Shown in pieces: positions 21,694-35,386 of a stretch of DNA of 64,000 nucleotides. A model generated the notes under the pieces. It did no database searches. It was given only the letters and a program-made list of their open reading frames with translations, and had not been told where the DNA came from. Within the stretch, counting starts at the first letter, position 1. Each line of letters opens with the position of its first letter. This DNA is from Trichaptum fuscoviolaceum (Eukaryota > Basidiomycota > Agaricomycetes > Hymenochaetales > Trichaptaceae), in contig CAJSYZ010000004.1 of the NCBI GenBank assembly GCA_910574455.1, positions 496,001 through 560,000 of the forward strand, given 5' to 3'. Position numbers and translations under genes: made by a program.

Positions 21694-22965
21694 CGTGGTG
21701 TAGAGCATCAGACAAACCGTCCATACCGTTTTGCACACATATAAAAGTCACTTTGGATTATAAATTTGCAGGAAGCCTGGCATAACTCAGAAGAGGTGAC
21801 CTGTCAGTTAGAGTCCGGTAACGTCCTGTTGTCTGCCAAAACAAAACGTTCGTAGGGGTACGAGTCCCGCGATCCGTTCTTCCTATATCTTGCTAGGGTC
21901 CATGGTCGCTGCAAAATCGGTGTGTATTCACCAGAATAGTTGGATCTGGATACTGTTGTAGCGAATGATTAGGGAAAGTGAAAAATGAGGAATTTCTGTG
22001 TTGACCATCTGGAGTCCAGACCGGAAGTTCAGGTGAGACCACGATTCATACGAGCCTCAAAATGTCTTCCTGCTAACGCTTCCCTGAATAGGAAAGCGGG
22101 TATTGTGAAGCGGAAGCTTTTCTCCGCATCATCGAGCACAAAAACAAGTAAGTCTATAACAGGCTCAGCAGGCGATGTAGGTGAAGCATGTTAGCTACAT
22201 AGCACCGATAAAGACTATTCTGAATACTCACCTGCGGTGAGTACTTCTATTCCGCTTCCTCTCCTGTACGACAACTGTGACCGTCCAATCGTCCGAATGG
22301 TCACTACCAGTACCGCTTGCGGCAATATAATCATGTGGAAAAGATAGGAAGCTTTCGGAATCCTCCCATAAGGCGAGCTTTTGAAAGAATATCTAGTTCT
22401 CTGACAGGTGAAACAGTTGATGTTGCAGACCTTTCGCATCAGATTTGTTATCGGTTGAAGGATCAACATTCCTAGATCGAGCAAGCGATTCCTTTATTGC
22501 CTTTTTGACGTAGCTGGAATTTACTAACATTTTCCCTGTAGATGAATCCGCATAGGATAGGAAGGACTGGTTTGTCAGAATAGCAGGAGGTAAGACCTTG
22601 AAGCACGTCGGAGTCGGTACTAGAGTCACTTAGTTTGATTGTCCCACGATTTCTAGTTCAAGTTAATGACGTAATTTTAACCCAGGCTCGAAATCTGACT
22701 TCGGGAAGTTCAAGTTTAACTTGACTCGGAAGTCTCCGAGTCGAATGACACTTCAAGTTTCCCGTCATGCTCCAGCCTCTACGAAGACTTGCTTACATCT
22801 GACTACTACCAAAGTGAGTTATGTGCTCATCCAGCACTACCAAAGGCCTGCTTTCCAGTCCTGTTGAAGTTAGGCTTGAAAGTACCAAGCATGTCTAAAA
22901 GATGCAAAAATGCTTATTATCATATATCGGTCAAACATTTCGCAATTGGTAGCATACAAAACCGA
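21694..22965. other. No recognisable gene; short inverted motifs
   Basis: Only short frames without motifs occur. Around 22650-22770 there are repeated AAGTTCAAGTT/AACTTGAAC-like and CTCGGAAGTCTCCGAG palindromic motifs. These could be a small mobile-element remnant, but no target duplication was found. Confidence 0.3.
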
Positions 22966-25166
22966 TTACAGGCGCTTGAGTACGTCTCCATCTCCTTTCT
23001 CAAACGGATGTTCAGAAAGCACGGAGTAAATAAGCTCTACGGCTTTTCCAGGCCGAGGGGTGATGGAGCACTTGAACGCCGTCGGATGGCTACATTTACA
23101 TTTATGTCAGAGAAGATCCAGCTAACAAAGGCATAGGGAATGAGGGAGGACGTACGCAACAAGACCTGGTTTATAAAGGCATTCAGGGTCGATGTCACGC
23201 CCGCACTCATCTTTCGCTTTTCGGATATCAAACGTTGCTATCAGCATAGCGATGGAGATGAACAAGGAGCTTTCGGCCATCCTCTTTCCAGGACAAACTC
23301 TACGCGTTTCCATGCAATAGATGAGCTTTTCCGGACAGTTGATACTCAAGGGTGTACTTACCTTCGACCAAAGCCAAAGGCTAACAGATACGAATCAGGC
23401 TCCGGACTTTCCCCCAGAAAGCGCTCAGGCGCGAAAGAAGATGGATTCTTGTATATATCTGGATTGCGTGACATTTGCCTGTAGCTATCCTGTCATGATA
23501 TCCTTCATCAAAATAATGAGGCATACGCACCATACATTTGGTATTACTACTGAGCCCTCTGGGATACGGTAACCCGCATAGGTGTCATCTCGAGTACAAA
23601 GGTGAGGTATTCCTTTTAGAAAAATAACATGTAGAAACGAGATGTGAGCAAGTAAATCTAAAACAGACTTGGGCATATGGGCGGACAAACCGGTAGAGAC
23701 AGGTTCCTCCCAACGGAGGAGCTCCTTAATCAGAGCAGATATGTACGGAAGGTCACCTGCATCCCCAAAATCAGGGAGTCGGTCACCTCCTACCACTCGA
23801 TCCACTTCATCATGAGCCTTCCTGAGCACGTCAGGGAAGAGTATCATCGCAAGAAAGAACGTAGTAAGTATGGATACAGTCTAACAGAATGCTTAATATC
23901 ATCTCGCTATAAGAGAAAAGAGTAATTGCGTACTGTATCTGATCCAGCGGCAAATAGCGCTGTAGCGGTATTCTTTAACGTATCTTCATCCGTCCTGTTG
24001 GTCGCCATTCCCTGTTCAATGTTGTAGGACGTGAAAGAGGACCTGTCCTTCCCTGCAGCCTTAAGAGACAAAGTGTATTCATTTTCAGATCCCTAGACCT
24101 TCCAATTACACGACAGTACGGGCACGCACCATCTGCTCCTTCGTGAAGTTATAAGGTATATCGCAGAAATCAGCTACGGTATCCCTCCAAGCGTCGGCTG
24201 TCCTTTTGAAACCCATTCCAGGGAGCCAGCTTGGTAGATATCGTACTGCGTGATGAACACTCAAAAATGAGGTCACGATAGCCTTTCAACCGTAGAAAAA
24301 GACATACAAAAAGGAAAGATATCAACAGCCCAGATTCCAGACATCATTGCGGGGAATGTTATATTGTCTAAAACATTCTCCGCTAAGTCGATTAGGGGAT
24401 CCTGGCCCTCAGGCTCAATAGTGTATCCATGAGAAATCTTCAATATAACCGCACCGCTATATCTGCGTAAATGAAATATGATTAGATTATGCCTCGGGTA
24501 TCAATTCATTAATGCACACGTTCGGATATGTTGGGAGAAGTTTGATGGGTGGTTTAGTATTCTGAGAAGCAGCCTCCGTGATTCCACTCTCTGTACCGTC
24601 TCGATCCACCTCATTGACGATACTGTCCCTATATAGGCATGGATAAGCTTACGATGTCTCCTCAACTCGTGGTCATAGGGAGCGAGCGGTGTAAAGCGTC
24701 CCAATCCGATCCTGCAATGATGATAAGATGAGGCATAAATAGCGTGAAAATCCTCGTACATCTTCCCACCAAACGTAGTTTGGATTCTACTTGAGTAGAA
24801 TGCTGATCGTTTATCAAGGAGTTCGAAAGCAACCTCCACATCATTTAGAATGATAAACGGAATGCCCATTGCATTGACACAGCTGATCGGTCCTATGTAA
24901 TAGTAATTAGAAGCAGCATGACGCACGGAAGACTGATGGTCACCATATAGTTCCTTATGTTTAGCCCAAAAGCGACCTTCATGAGTCACCGGGAAATCAG
25001 AAACATTCCCTACTATCGGCCACGGTTTTGGACCAGGAGGGAGGGGGAGCTGCCTACTAGTAGTCCTGGTGACTAAAATCTGCAATGCGATGTAGAGAAG
25101 ACCAGCGACAGCTACAGCACTCAGAGATAAGCGCTCGAGCGAGGCAAGGATCAATGACACGCTCAT
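22966..25166 (-). CDS. Cytochrome P450, copy 1
   Basis: The product would be a membrane-anchored monooxygenase of about 530 aa. The N-terminus has an anchor helix and the proline hinge [15 protein letters not shown]. Exons then give the C-helix region (ELRRHRKLIH), [11 protein letters not shown], the I-helix AAGSDT, the ExxR motif KELLRW, ICVP-type sequence before it, and the heme loop [15 protein letters not shown] carrying the Cys ligand. The last exon ends EKGDGDVLKRL. I followed every exon by comparison with copy 4 and saw no break, although the first intron boundaries were not fixed to the base. It belongs to the fungal OrdA-like group often labelled O-methylsterigmatocystin oxidoreductase; the true substrate is unknown. 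Copies 1 and 2 are closest to each other, including their 3' flanks, and are divergent. Confidence 0.85.
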
Positions 25167-25211
25167 AATAGAGAGTTGTGCTCTCAAATAAAAGGCCATA
25201 ACTAGCCGCAC

Positions 25212-25221
25212 TCCTTTTATC
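25212..25221 (-). promoter_or_regulatory. TATA-like box of P450 copy 1
   Basis: On the minus strand the motif is GGATAAAAGGAGTGCGGC, about 50 bp before the start. P450 copies 3 and 4 have CATAAAAGGRGCAAGCTGGC at the same place. Confidence 0.55.
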
Positions 25222-27220
25222 CATCATCTCAGTCAGATAGACGCCGCAAGATCAGCAGCATACCGAAGAAGCGATGTGTCCAAGGCATGCGTTCTGTGAC
25301 AGTCAGTATGGAGGGTTGACATGCGTGCGAGAAAGAACAATCAAGGGAAAGCTATGGGGCCTTTTGTGCATGTAGTTTAGGTGTCTCACCAGATGTAGAA
25401 TAAAGGGGCACAGCGCGCGTGTTCCTACCTGCCACGCTACACTGAAATAGGAAACTACGAGGAATGTGCCAATGAATTGTGGAACTATCAGTTCTTCGTG
25501 ATGCAGATAGTGCGCGCAAATACCGCGAGACTGGAGGAGGTCAATGACTCGGACACAATTCAGACGGATACCGATAGTATGCCGTATTAGATACGATAGA
25601 TTGCTTACACGGTCGATGAGAAAGACAAACCAATGTCATCGGACGATTGATTATTTAATTGTAAAGTTCTGCTTTGAGCCGTTCACAGTTTCTTGTGGAT
25701 ACCGGTCCAAGAAATTATATTACACGCCTCAGGCTAAAGCTTATTCGGAAAGTCTCGGCTACTAGTAGCTCCCGGCACATAAACTCAGTTCATCGCCGGC
25801 CCGGGAGGCAACTGGATTTCCGGTCCGGATACGAAAGTTCCCCCACCGATACATCTGAGTCACGTGATTGATGTCAAAGGTAGACCGTCTCGCGTGTCGC
25901 TCGAACTCGCTCCCATTATTCATCTCTTCCTTCTTTCTCTAAGACACAGTCGATCTTCATCTTACGGTCTTCACCCACTGCCTGGGAGAAAACAACAGAA
26001 AGATGCATATTTCACTCAACATCAGGCCTTGCGCCCATCCCGAGCCTCGATTATGGCTCCAATGGCACTACCATATCGGCAAGATACTTCGCAGCCTTCT
26101 CACCATCAATCGCCCGAAATGACGACCGATATACAAATCTCAAAGCTCAACTAAGATCCAGAAAATAAATTATCGGCGGTCTTTGCACGGAGGCTCGCAG
26201 GAATTCGAAATGAATTAGGCCCTCTAATTCCGAAGTTCTCAAATCGCGCGCGTGACCTTTGCCCACTGAAGGGATACTGACATTCAGACTCCATATAAGT
26301 GCAAGACAAAGCACTTTCTCATTCAACAAAGCTGGCTTGACGTATAGGTCGTCGGTGAAGCACATGACAAAATCCACACTCCTAAATTAAGCAGGAGGGG
26401 CACTCTTTCTCGCTTCGCTATTCATTATCAATTTGGATGATAGAATTCTTGGGCTTACCACCTGCGGAGGGGAATTGCAGGCTTCTCTGAGCGCCACTGG
26501 TTACGGAGATAGAACGCTCAGGCCTCAATATTCCAAATCCGAGTCCCGATTGAAGCCTTGTGTATAGTGCTGTGAAAGATGTTCGTAACATTCACTGAAA
26601 TTTCTAAGACTTTGTGTAATCTTAACTAATACGTTTTGTATCACTTCAATTCCTAGATCCGTATCGACATCCTCTCATGGGCCTCACCATCCTGTAATAC
26701 AGTAACTACTCTTCGAGCGGATGGCCATCCTCGGACCCGAATAGTAAGAGAACTCCACGGTGCATGCACACTATTTTTTCGGCCTATGATTGGACCCAGA
26801 CGTTGGTGGGCCGGTGATCTCTGAAGCTCGAGCTGACTATGTGCTCCATATCCATCATGGTGCACTCAACTGACGAAGACGTCATATTCAGCCATTCCTC
26901 TTGACTCCGACGGCAAGGTACAGCGGAACCACCCCAATTCATTCTAAGGACAAACTCACGAACATTGGCCATGTACTTGCTAAGTAAACCTGCCCCGCAT
27001 TCACATTTGCTCTCTGTTTTACCCCTTCTAATCGACATTTTTCGCACAACAGTCAATGTGCAGGCCTATTGCTGACTTGAGAAATGGTATTACTTTTATG
27101 TTTCGAAGATTCCCTGTCGTCCTTTATTGCCGAAGCCGCATATTTTCCACACTAACGAGGTACAAAAAGAACGTGAGTTTGTGATCTGTACCAATAACTT
27201 GAAGGATACGCCACTCTGCG
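25222..27220. other. 2-kb divergent intergenic region between P450 copies 1 and 2
   Basis: No family motif was found in any frame. The 96-aa frame at 25864-26154 and the 90-aa frame at 26784-27056 are unsupported. The region must contain the promoters for both divergent P450 genes. Confidence 0.35.
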
Positions 27221-29395
27221 ATGGGTGTACTATATAGCTTGATCTCTCTTGACCGCTTCACTCTCGGCATCGTAGCCGTCATCGGCCTGCTTCACTTCAC
27301 CTTACGTATCGCAAACAAAAAGCTCAGGCAACTCCCACTCCCTCCAGGTCCGACGCCTTGGCCGATAGTTGGAAATATATCTGATTTCCCGACGACACAC
27401 GAAGGCCGATTCTGGGCGAGGCACAAGCAATTATATGGTAACCAACATTTACTACGCTTATTCCAATATCCGACTTACATATATTCCTTAGGACCAATTA
27501 GTAGTGTAACAGCTATAGGCACCACATTTATTATTCTGAATGATATTGGTGCCGCTTTCGAGCTCCTCGAAAAACGATCTGCAACTTACTCTAACAGATA
27601 CGAGACTACTTTCGGTGCGAAGATGTACGTTACTACTAGTATATCGTATAACAATTTTCTCTTCTCACAAGTATTACAGGGTACAGATAGGGCGTTTTTC
27701 TGCACTCTTGCCGTATGGTCCTGAATTAAAACGGCACCGTAAACTACTCCAAACGTATGTCAATACAATAGCATCTATGACTTGGATCGAAACAGTGGAG
27801 AAAGTGGAAGCGCGAAGGCTTTTAGTCAAGATTCTCAGCGAACCTTCAGACTTTTTCCACCACCTAAGAACGTTCGTATTCATTCATATTCCGTTCACGC
27901 TTGACTAACAGTACCCGTATATCAGTTACAGTGCGGCAGCTATATTAAAGATCTCCCATGGCTACACTATCGACCCGGAAGGCGTTGATCCCTTGGTAAA
28001 CTTGGCAGAGGATGTAATGGATAACATCATCTACCCTGCTATGATGTCGGGATCATGGGCTGTTGATTTCATTCCCGCTCGTGCGTCTTTCATTGATGTC
28101 CGCTTTAACAAATAATGACTTAGACCTTATTATGCAGTGCAATATCTGCCGGCTTGGTTACCCGGAATGGGATTTAAGCGAACCGCACAAGGGTGGAGGA
28201 ACACCTTTTCCGACTTCATCGATAGGCCGCATGCCTTTGTAAAGAAGCAGATTGTCCGTACACTCACATTTGCATATTTGCGAGATGTAAACATCTGACT
28301 TTGATTTAATCTGTTACTCAAGGCAGCAGGAAAAGACAAGGCATCATTTACGTCGTATAACATCGGGAAAGGGCTGGCCGACAGCGAGCAGGACGAAGAA
28401 ACATTGAAACACGCGTCTGCACAACTATTTGGTGCTGGCGTAGACACAGTAGGCACTTTATTCTCTCCACTTCGTGCATTGATAGCGATCAGATCGGTAG
28501 ACTGTGGCCCTACTTAGGACGTTCTTCCTTGCAATGACTCTTTACCCTGACGTGCTCCAGAAGGCTCAAGATGAAGTGGATCTAGTTGTAGGATGCGACC
28601 GGCTTCCGAACTTTGAAGATAGAGAATACCTCCCATATATCACTGCTCTTATAAAAGAGCTCTTCCGGTGGGAGCAAGTTATACCTACCGGTTTGTCATG
28701 CGGTTCAGTCTGAAGAATGCTGTACCTATCTAATTTATGCCTTTCGACAGCGGTTCCTCACCTTTGTACACGGGAGGATACGTATGCAGGGTACCGCATC
28801 CCGGAGGGCTCAGTAATCATTCCGAACACATGGTACGCAGGTTTAGTGAAATTATGAAGGAATAATGTGTCATGGTATTTGCAGGCAAATGTCGCACGAT
28901 CCCGAGACATACAACAATCCGTCGTCGGTAATACCTGAACGGTTTCTTGGGGATAATCCGGAGCCGGATCCGTATCTGATAGCCTTTGGATTTGGACGAA
29001 GGTGACTCATTTTTCAGCTTTCAGTCCAAAAGATATCAATAACTAATGTTGTGTCATTGCAAAGGGTTTGTCCGGGAAAGAGGATGGCCGACAGCTCTCT
29101 GTTCATCGCCATTTCCATGTTAATTGCCTCATTCGATATAAAAAAGACACAGGATGAGAGCGGAAATGATGTTGTTCCCGAGTATGTTTATAAACCCGGA
29201 ATAACAAGGTATGCCTCGGACTAGTCACTTACAACGCGGAGAGCATGCTAATCCCATACATGCACTTTCAGTCACCCGACACCCTTCAAGTGCTTGATCA
29301 CACCGCGCTCTGAGAAAGCCGTGGAGCTTATCCGCTCCGTGCTTTCTGAACACCCGTTCGAGAAAGGAGATGGAGACATTCTCAAGAGCTTGTAA
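27221..29395 (+). CDS. Cytochrome P450, copy 2
   Basis: The start MGVLYSLISLDRFTLG gives the anchor helix, followed by LPLPPGPTPWPIVGN. Exons continue through [29 protein letters not shown], the I-helix GAGVDTT, ExxR in KELFRW and the heme loop [15 protein letters not shown], ending EKGDGDILKSL. The gene has the same 11-exon plan as copy 4, and all joins I tested were in frame. The predicted role is a microsomal monooxygenase of the OrdA-like fungal group, with unknown substrate. The region after the stop matches that after copy 1, so the pair arose by inverted duplication. Confidence 0.88.
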
Positions 29396-30877
29396 TTGGT
29401 TTTGTGCACTGCCAATAGAGAAATGCTTAAGGGATACTGTAGCAAAGACGAAATAGACAATAAGCATTCGTGAATCTTGTAGATAGGTCTGGGAGTTTCA
29501 AGCATTTTTATCCGGACTTGACCTCTTACCATTCGGATTCCGTGCCAGGCCTTAATACGAGCTCAAATCAAATATGAAGACCGGTAAGAACCTCCTGCAA
29601 TCAGCTGAGTTTTGTATCGGGTTTTAGTCAAGGACTCGAGGTCATCAGCTTCATAATATTTAGCCCGGTACTGTAGATTTTCAGGTCTAGCACCTGGTCT
29701 TCCAAAGACATTTTAGTCCAAGTAGACATGGCATCCACTAATTTTCTAGGTATTTATCCGAGTACTTCTCATAGGGATAAATATTCCAGCGATTTTATCC
29801 GAAATTTGCGGAGTCATATATAGGGGAGAGTGTTCCTGAACCTTACTAGTAGTAGTAGCTCGGTGGCGTGGAAAAACGGTGTGCCAGTGTTCGTTGGAAT
29901 ACTTTCTGTCGTTCACGCTACCTGTAACTCTTCTCCGAGTCCCTCACATCGAGCTCCATTCTACACATATCGTTGTCGAGACGAGTAGAAGTGCATCCTG
30001 GCGGACTGACAGGTGGCCCAGGCTTTGTAACGCTACGCCGAAGTGGTGGATGGACGACGTAAACGGACTTAATTACTTGCGGTTGGCTAGCTTCAATTGT
30101 CTCTCATCAACTCCCGAGAAGCAATCGTGCCTTTATTGCGACGGCGAACTCAAACGATGAACTGTTTACATAAGTTTCGTACGTTGCATCTGATGTTTCT
30201 GATAACTTGAACCGTTGCGTTGATAGAGTGGCCAGGTCAAATTGTAACGTTATCCCGCGCCAATTGGAGGACAGCCTTGTTTCTCTCAGGAGCATGTGTC
30301 TAATAACTTTTATTCGATTCACAGGTCAAGTATATAAACAGCATCGCAAAATAGTGACATACATTTGAGCCGGTGAACGGAATGGACCGTCTCTCGTGGG
30401 CAGTGTTTGGTCTTCAAAATTTTCAATCTGGGCATTGATGGAAAGAGTAGTGTTGTGTCTATTAGTACGTCCTGCGAGACTACCTCGATAGAGGAATCCT
30501 TATCGCTGGCGGCTGCTGACCGCGGAATGCATTTTCATACTCTCAGCACAGCCGAGGATCGGACTTTACGATTGGCGTACACACCCTCAGATTAGTATAT
30601 GCTCCAATTCAGGTCGTGCCGCTGATCAATTTCCCTCCCCAACTTCAATGTCATTGCAGTTTGCAGCTGTCATACGTATTCTGACATCAATTTAGTCGAA
30701 GAAGCACGCACTGTGGATATTGATGCCGGATTTGGTGAGCGTAGCTTTACCGCCTGTATGATGTTCTCAGGACCTTCCTTCTAAGCAAAATGTCAGTGAA
30801 ATTCTGATGCACACTGCGTATCTCATGCAGTGGAGAACAAGCCCAGGCCTCTTCTTATTGATGCGCTTTATTACGCA
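29396..30877. other. Intergenic; 5' flank of the duplicated P450 unit
   Basis: From about 30107 onward this DNA matches 34.49-34.80 kb, including GAGAAGCAATCGT, GTACGTTGCATCTGATGTTT and GGTCAAATTGTAACG. It is therefore the upstream part of a tandemly duplicated unit. No coding sequence is recognised. Confidence 0.5.
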
Positions 30878-30886
30878 CATAAAAGG
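30878..30886 (+). promoter_or_regulatory. TATA-like box of P450 copy 3
   Basis: CATAAAAGGAGCAAGCTGGC lies about 45 bp before the ATG at 30929 and is conserved in copy 4 and, more weakly, in copy 1. Confidence 0.55.
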
Positions 30887-30928
30887 AGCAAGCTGGCTAA
30901 GAACTCACTTCCCAAAAACCTTACGCCG

Positions 30929-33101
30929 ATGGATTTGCTATTCAACTTCATTGAACAAAGTCACCTTTTACTGGGCGTCTCAGCCCTAGCTTGTTTACTT
31001 TCCTTAACTATGTGGATTGGGATTAACAGGATCAAGCGACTCCCCCTCCCTCCCGGCCCAAAGCCTTGGCCGATAGTAGGAAATATCTCCGACTTCCCCA
31101 CCACTCACGAAGGTCGCTTTTGGGCCAAACATAAGGATCTATATGGTAACCGCGATCACTCGATCATATTTTACCATTCATCATCTGATTGCATTATTCA
31201 GGGCCCATCAGCTGTGTTACGTCACTAGGTACCACGTTTATTATACTGAATAATGCGGAAGCTGCTTTCGAGCTCCTCGACAAACGATCAGCGTTCTACT
31301 CGAGCAGATATGAAACTACCTTCGGTGGTAAAATGTATGTATTTCTTTCCTACATAATTCCTCTTCTTATTGATTTATGTACAGGCTGCAGCTAAGGCGA
31401 TGGACTGGCTTAATGGCGTATGGTCCTGAGCTGAAGCAACATCGTAAATTTATTCAAACGTACATTGGCACAGTTGCTTCTATGAAGTGGATCGAAGAAG
31501 TGGAGAAATTAGAAAGCCGAAGGCTCTTACTCAGAATTCTTAACGAGCCTTCAAACTTCCTCCAACACATCAGAACGTCTGTATACTCTCGTACTTTATT
31601 CAAGTTTTCTGACCATAATAAGGCTATTCTCACAGATACAGCGCAGCAATTATACTGAAGATTTCTCATGGCTATACCATAGAGCCTGAAGGCATTGATC
31701 CTCTAGTCGAGCTAGCAGAGGAAGTGATGGACGATATAGTCTTCCCAGCATACATGTCAGGTACATGGATCGTCGATAGTCTCCCATTCTGTACGTATTT
31801 CTGATCTCTAGAACGATGAATGATTACTCGATTGATGTATCTCACTGTAAAGTGCAATATCTGCCGAGCTGGCTTCCTGGAATGGGCTTCAAAAAGATAG
31901 CGAATGCATGGAAAAGCACTATTCTCGACTTCAACAATAGGCCTTATGCCTTCGTAAAAAATCAGATGGTTCGTGCTCAAATAGTTGCTCGTGGCTCCTT
32001 CTGATATTAGCCGTCTTCGATCGTTTCAGGCCGCAGGGAAAGACAAATCATCATTCACGTCCTGCAACATCGAGAAAGGCCTAGCTGGTAACAAAGAAGA
32101 TGAAGAAATATTGAAGAACGCTTCTGCGCAGCTTTTTGCTGCAGGCGGAGACACAGTAAGCATCTAGAATTCTCCTGCTATAGTAATCCAAACCATTTGT
32201 GCAGACTGTGTCTTTCATCAGCACATTTTTTCTTGCAATGACTCTCTTCCCTGAGGTGTTACAGAAAGCCCAAGAGGAAGTGGACGGAGTTGTAGGAAGA
32301 GACCGTCTGCCAGACTTTTCAGACAGAGGCGGCCTTCCATATATAAGGGCTCTTATAAAGGAGCTCTTCCGCTGGGAACAAGTTACACCTACAGGTTCGT
32401 CTATCACATTGCGGCTGAAGCGAGAGTGCGCTCAGTTTCATTTCCCTGGAGACAGCAATTCCTCACCTTTGCACACGCGAGGATACGTATGCGGGCTACC
32501 GTATACCGGAGGGTGCAGTGGTGATCGCAAATCCCTGGTACGTAGTAGACTACGCGTCCTCATCGAAGGCCGATACAATTAGTTCACTACAGGCAAATGT
32601 CTCGCGATCCCGATGTGTACGCAAATCCAACTTGTCTGATACCTGAACGGTATCTAGGGGAGAAGCCGGAGCCTGATCCTTCTCTAGTAGCTTTTGGCTT
32701 CGGTCGTAGGTGAGTAATTTCCCCGAAATATCGACGTGAAGTTCTCACAATTTTTACGCGGATGTAAAGGGTCTGTCCTGGAAAGAGGATGGCAGACAGC
32801 TCTCTGTTCATCTCCGTCGTCATGCTAGTTGCCTCCTTCAATATAGCAAAGGCACGAGATGAGAACGGGCGTGATATTGAGCCCGACTACGTCTTCAAAC
32901 CCGGTATCGTGACGTAATTTATGCCCATTAAACCCTTGTCATCTAAAGTTATGCTGATTGAATACTGATTGTAGCCACCTAACTCCATTCAAGTGCTCTA
33001 TCTCACCCCGCTCTGAGAGAACTGCTGAGCTTATTCGATCTGTACTCGACGAATACCCATTCGAGAAAGGAGATGGGAGTACGCTTGAAAGCCTACGCTA
33101 A
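30929..33101 (+). CDS. Cytochrome P450, copy 3
   Basis: The start [16 protein letters not shown] precedes the anchor and [15 protein letters not shown]. Later exons give [28 protein letters not shown], the I-helix AAGGDTT, ExxR in [22 protein letters not shown] and the heme loop [15 protein letters not shown], ending [10 protein letters not shown]. The intron pattern equals copy 4. The ATG at 30929 is chosen over an upstream in-frame Met because it aligns with the other copies and lies just after the TATA-like motif. It is most similar to copy 4; the two form a tandem pair. Substrate unknown. Confidence 0.88.
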
Positions 33102-35336
33102 GTTACGATAGACGAATTACCACTGGCATGAGTAGAGAGTAGCACCGTGGTTTGTTAGTAATGGATTACATATGTTGCTTCAATATATCTCGATCCTTCA
33201 CACTCTAGCTCGCTGGTAATCTATTCATACATATACCTTCAACTGCCTTTGCTCTTTGATACAGCGCCGGCACGTCACCTTGCACATGTGTAAGACTAAT
33301 GGTCAGTAGACTCAACAAATGTGCGAAACTTCGTTCCGACCCCTTCGCGTTTCCTGGGCACTTTGAATCATAATATTGTTTGTTTTTCTTGATTTGAAGT
33401 ACTTCAGGAGCTTGGCAGTCCAATTTACAAGAAAATGTGATCGATAATCCTCACGAATAAAGGATCATTAATGGAAAGCCCTATCCAATATAAAGCTAGC
33501 CAGAATGCATGCAAACGGACTAAACTAAGCAACTTGAATTTTCTGATGTTCCGTTGAAGCTTGAGGACCCCTGACACTGGCGCTTCTGGCACCCGGGCCG
33601 GCGGCCCGGACGGCGGCGGTAGCTTGAATATCCGGGCTACAGTTGAAACCCGCCGCCTCAGGCAGCAATCATTTCAACCACCACCTTCTGCCCATGCTAT
33701 TCGGATCCGAAAGACGCGCGCTAGACAGCCTCATTCTGAGCCCGATGACTATGAGGATGGTGAAGGGATAGGTATATTGACTTCGAGCCTCGTGGTCAGT
33801 AGTATCTCCTACGTTCGAGACTACATCCTGAATGGATTCCGTAATGAGAAAAGTCTCGGAAGTTTATCAAGTCCGAGGACTGTGACGACCTCTTGAGAGT
33901 CTCGGTGAGTGAAGATGTCGTATACTTTACAAACTTGTGCGCCAGTAGTCAAGAGTCGTGGACGCAATGCGGAAATCTGATGGGATGAAGGTTTACCTGG
34001 AAAGATTGAAGGACACTCCTGAAGGATCTTCTCTGCACTCCTTTCATCCCCCAAGGAGCTAGTAAACGACTCGCGCTTTCGTTGTGTCCCGATAATCGAC
34101 CATTTTGGTCATCCTCACGGCACCGAATTCGATTCTTCGTCACGCCTTAACTAATGGAATTTGACGATCCAAATCTCTTATCAGCTATGAAACTGTGGAC
34201 TTCGTTCCTCAAGCCTTGGAGGTCAGCTTTGCTCTCTACATATTCAGAGGAAGTTGCCACTAGTACTATTCATAGTGACGATGAATGGCAAATTTGGGGT
34301 CTATCATTTACACAATACAAGAGTGTTTCTCATAGGTATACATGAAATTGATATCATGGAAAGATAAGTGACTGATATATATATGTTTTAAGGGACCGTT
34401 CATATTTAAATATCATGAAGGATATTCAGGAGGTTTCCAACCTATTGCTCAATTTCTCAACTGATGGAGATACAATGTGCGGCCAACTCATCCGCTCACG
34501 AGAAGCAATCGTACTTTTATGGCAACGGCGAACTCAAACGACAATCTGTTTACATAATTTCCGTACGTTGCATCTGATGTTTCTCTTATCCGTCGCGTTT
34601 ATAGAGCGGTCAGGTCAAATTGTAACGGTATGCTGCGCCAATTTGAGGTCAGCCTTGCTTTTTTCCCCAAAGTATGTGTCCAATAAGTTTTATCCAATTT
34701 ATAGACCAATTGTACATCAGCATTGCAAAGAAGTGGCATACGTTTGAGCCGGTCAACTGAAATGGGCCGACTCTCATGGGCAGTGTTTGGAATCTATTCT
34801 CTTCAACCCTTGTATTGTTTGAGAGAACTAATGATGTATGTCGACTTCCAACCTACATGAGATCAAGAAAACCAGATTAATACGTCCTGCGCGATCGCCT
34901 CCTCCTTCAAGCCATCGATCATTATCGGTCACCGCTACTGTCCGCGGTCCGGGTAAGCAACTCTCACACTTGCATCTACGTATTCTCATCACAGCCAAGG
35001 ATCGGACCTAATGATCGGCGTATCAGTGGACACTCCCGCAGAAGAGTGGACGATTCAATTCAGGTTGATCCAAACTCCATTAGTCTCTCCCCCGCTCCAA
35101 CACTGCTCCAATGTGCAGCTGTCATTCGCAGTCTGACATTAGCTTGGTCGGAGAAGCACGCGATGGGGACATTTATGCCAGATTTGGTGAGTGTACCTCG
35201 CCTGCATGATTGCTTCCGAGACCTTTCTTCTGAGCATTGTTCTGGTGACCGAGACTGAAGTGCAGATACATTTGACATACTCTACCGAGTGGCGCACATC
35301 CCCGTCGGCCTTTCCTTGCTGATGTAGCATAACATA
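33102..35336. other. Intergenic between P450 copies 3 and 4
   Basis: The first 1.4 kb has no recognised gene; a GC-rich patch (CCGGGCCGGCGGCCCGG) lies near 33593. From about 34490 it repeats the flank seen at 30.1 kb. Confidence 0.4.
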
Positions 35337-35345
35337 CATAAAAGG
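35337..35345 (+). promoter_or_regulatory. TATA-like box of P450 copy 4
   Basis: CATAAAAGGGGCAAGCTGGC lies about 45 bp before the ATG at 35387, matching copy 3. Confidence 0.55.
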
Positions 35346-35386
35346 GGCAAGCTGGCTTTGCCTCTTCTCCTGAACGCATCACTACG

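Larger units (their letters stand above)
30107..33110 (+). repeat. Tandem P450 duplication, unit 1
   Basis: The unit comprises about 0.8 kb of 5' flank plus P450 copy 3. It matches unit 2 (34.49-37.56 kb) in the same orientation; the spacing is about 4.4 kb. Confidence 0.65.
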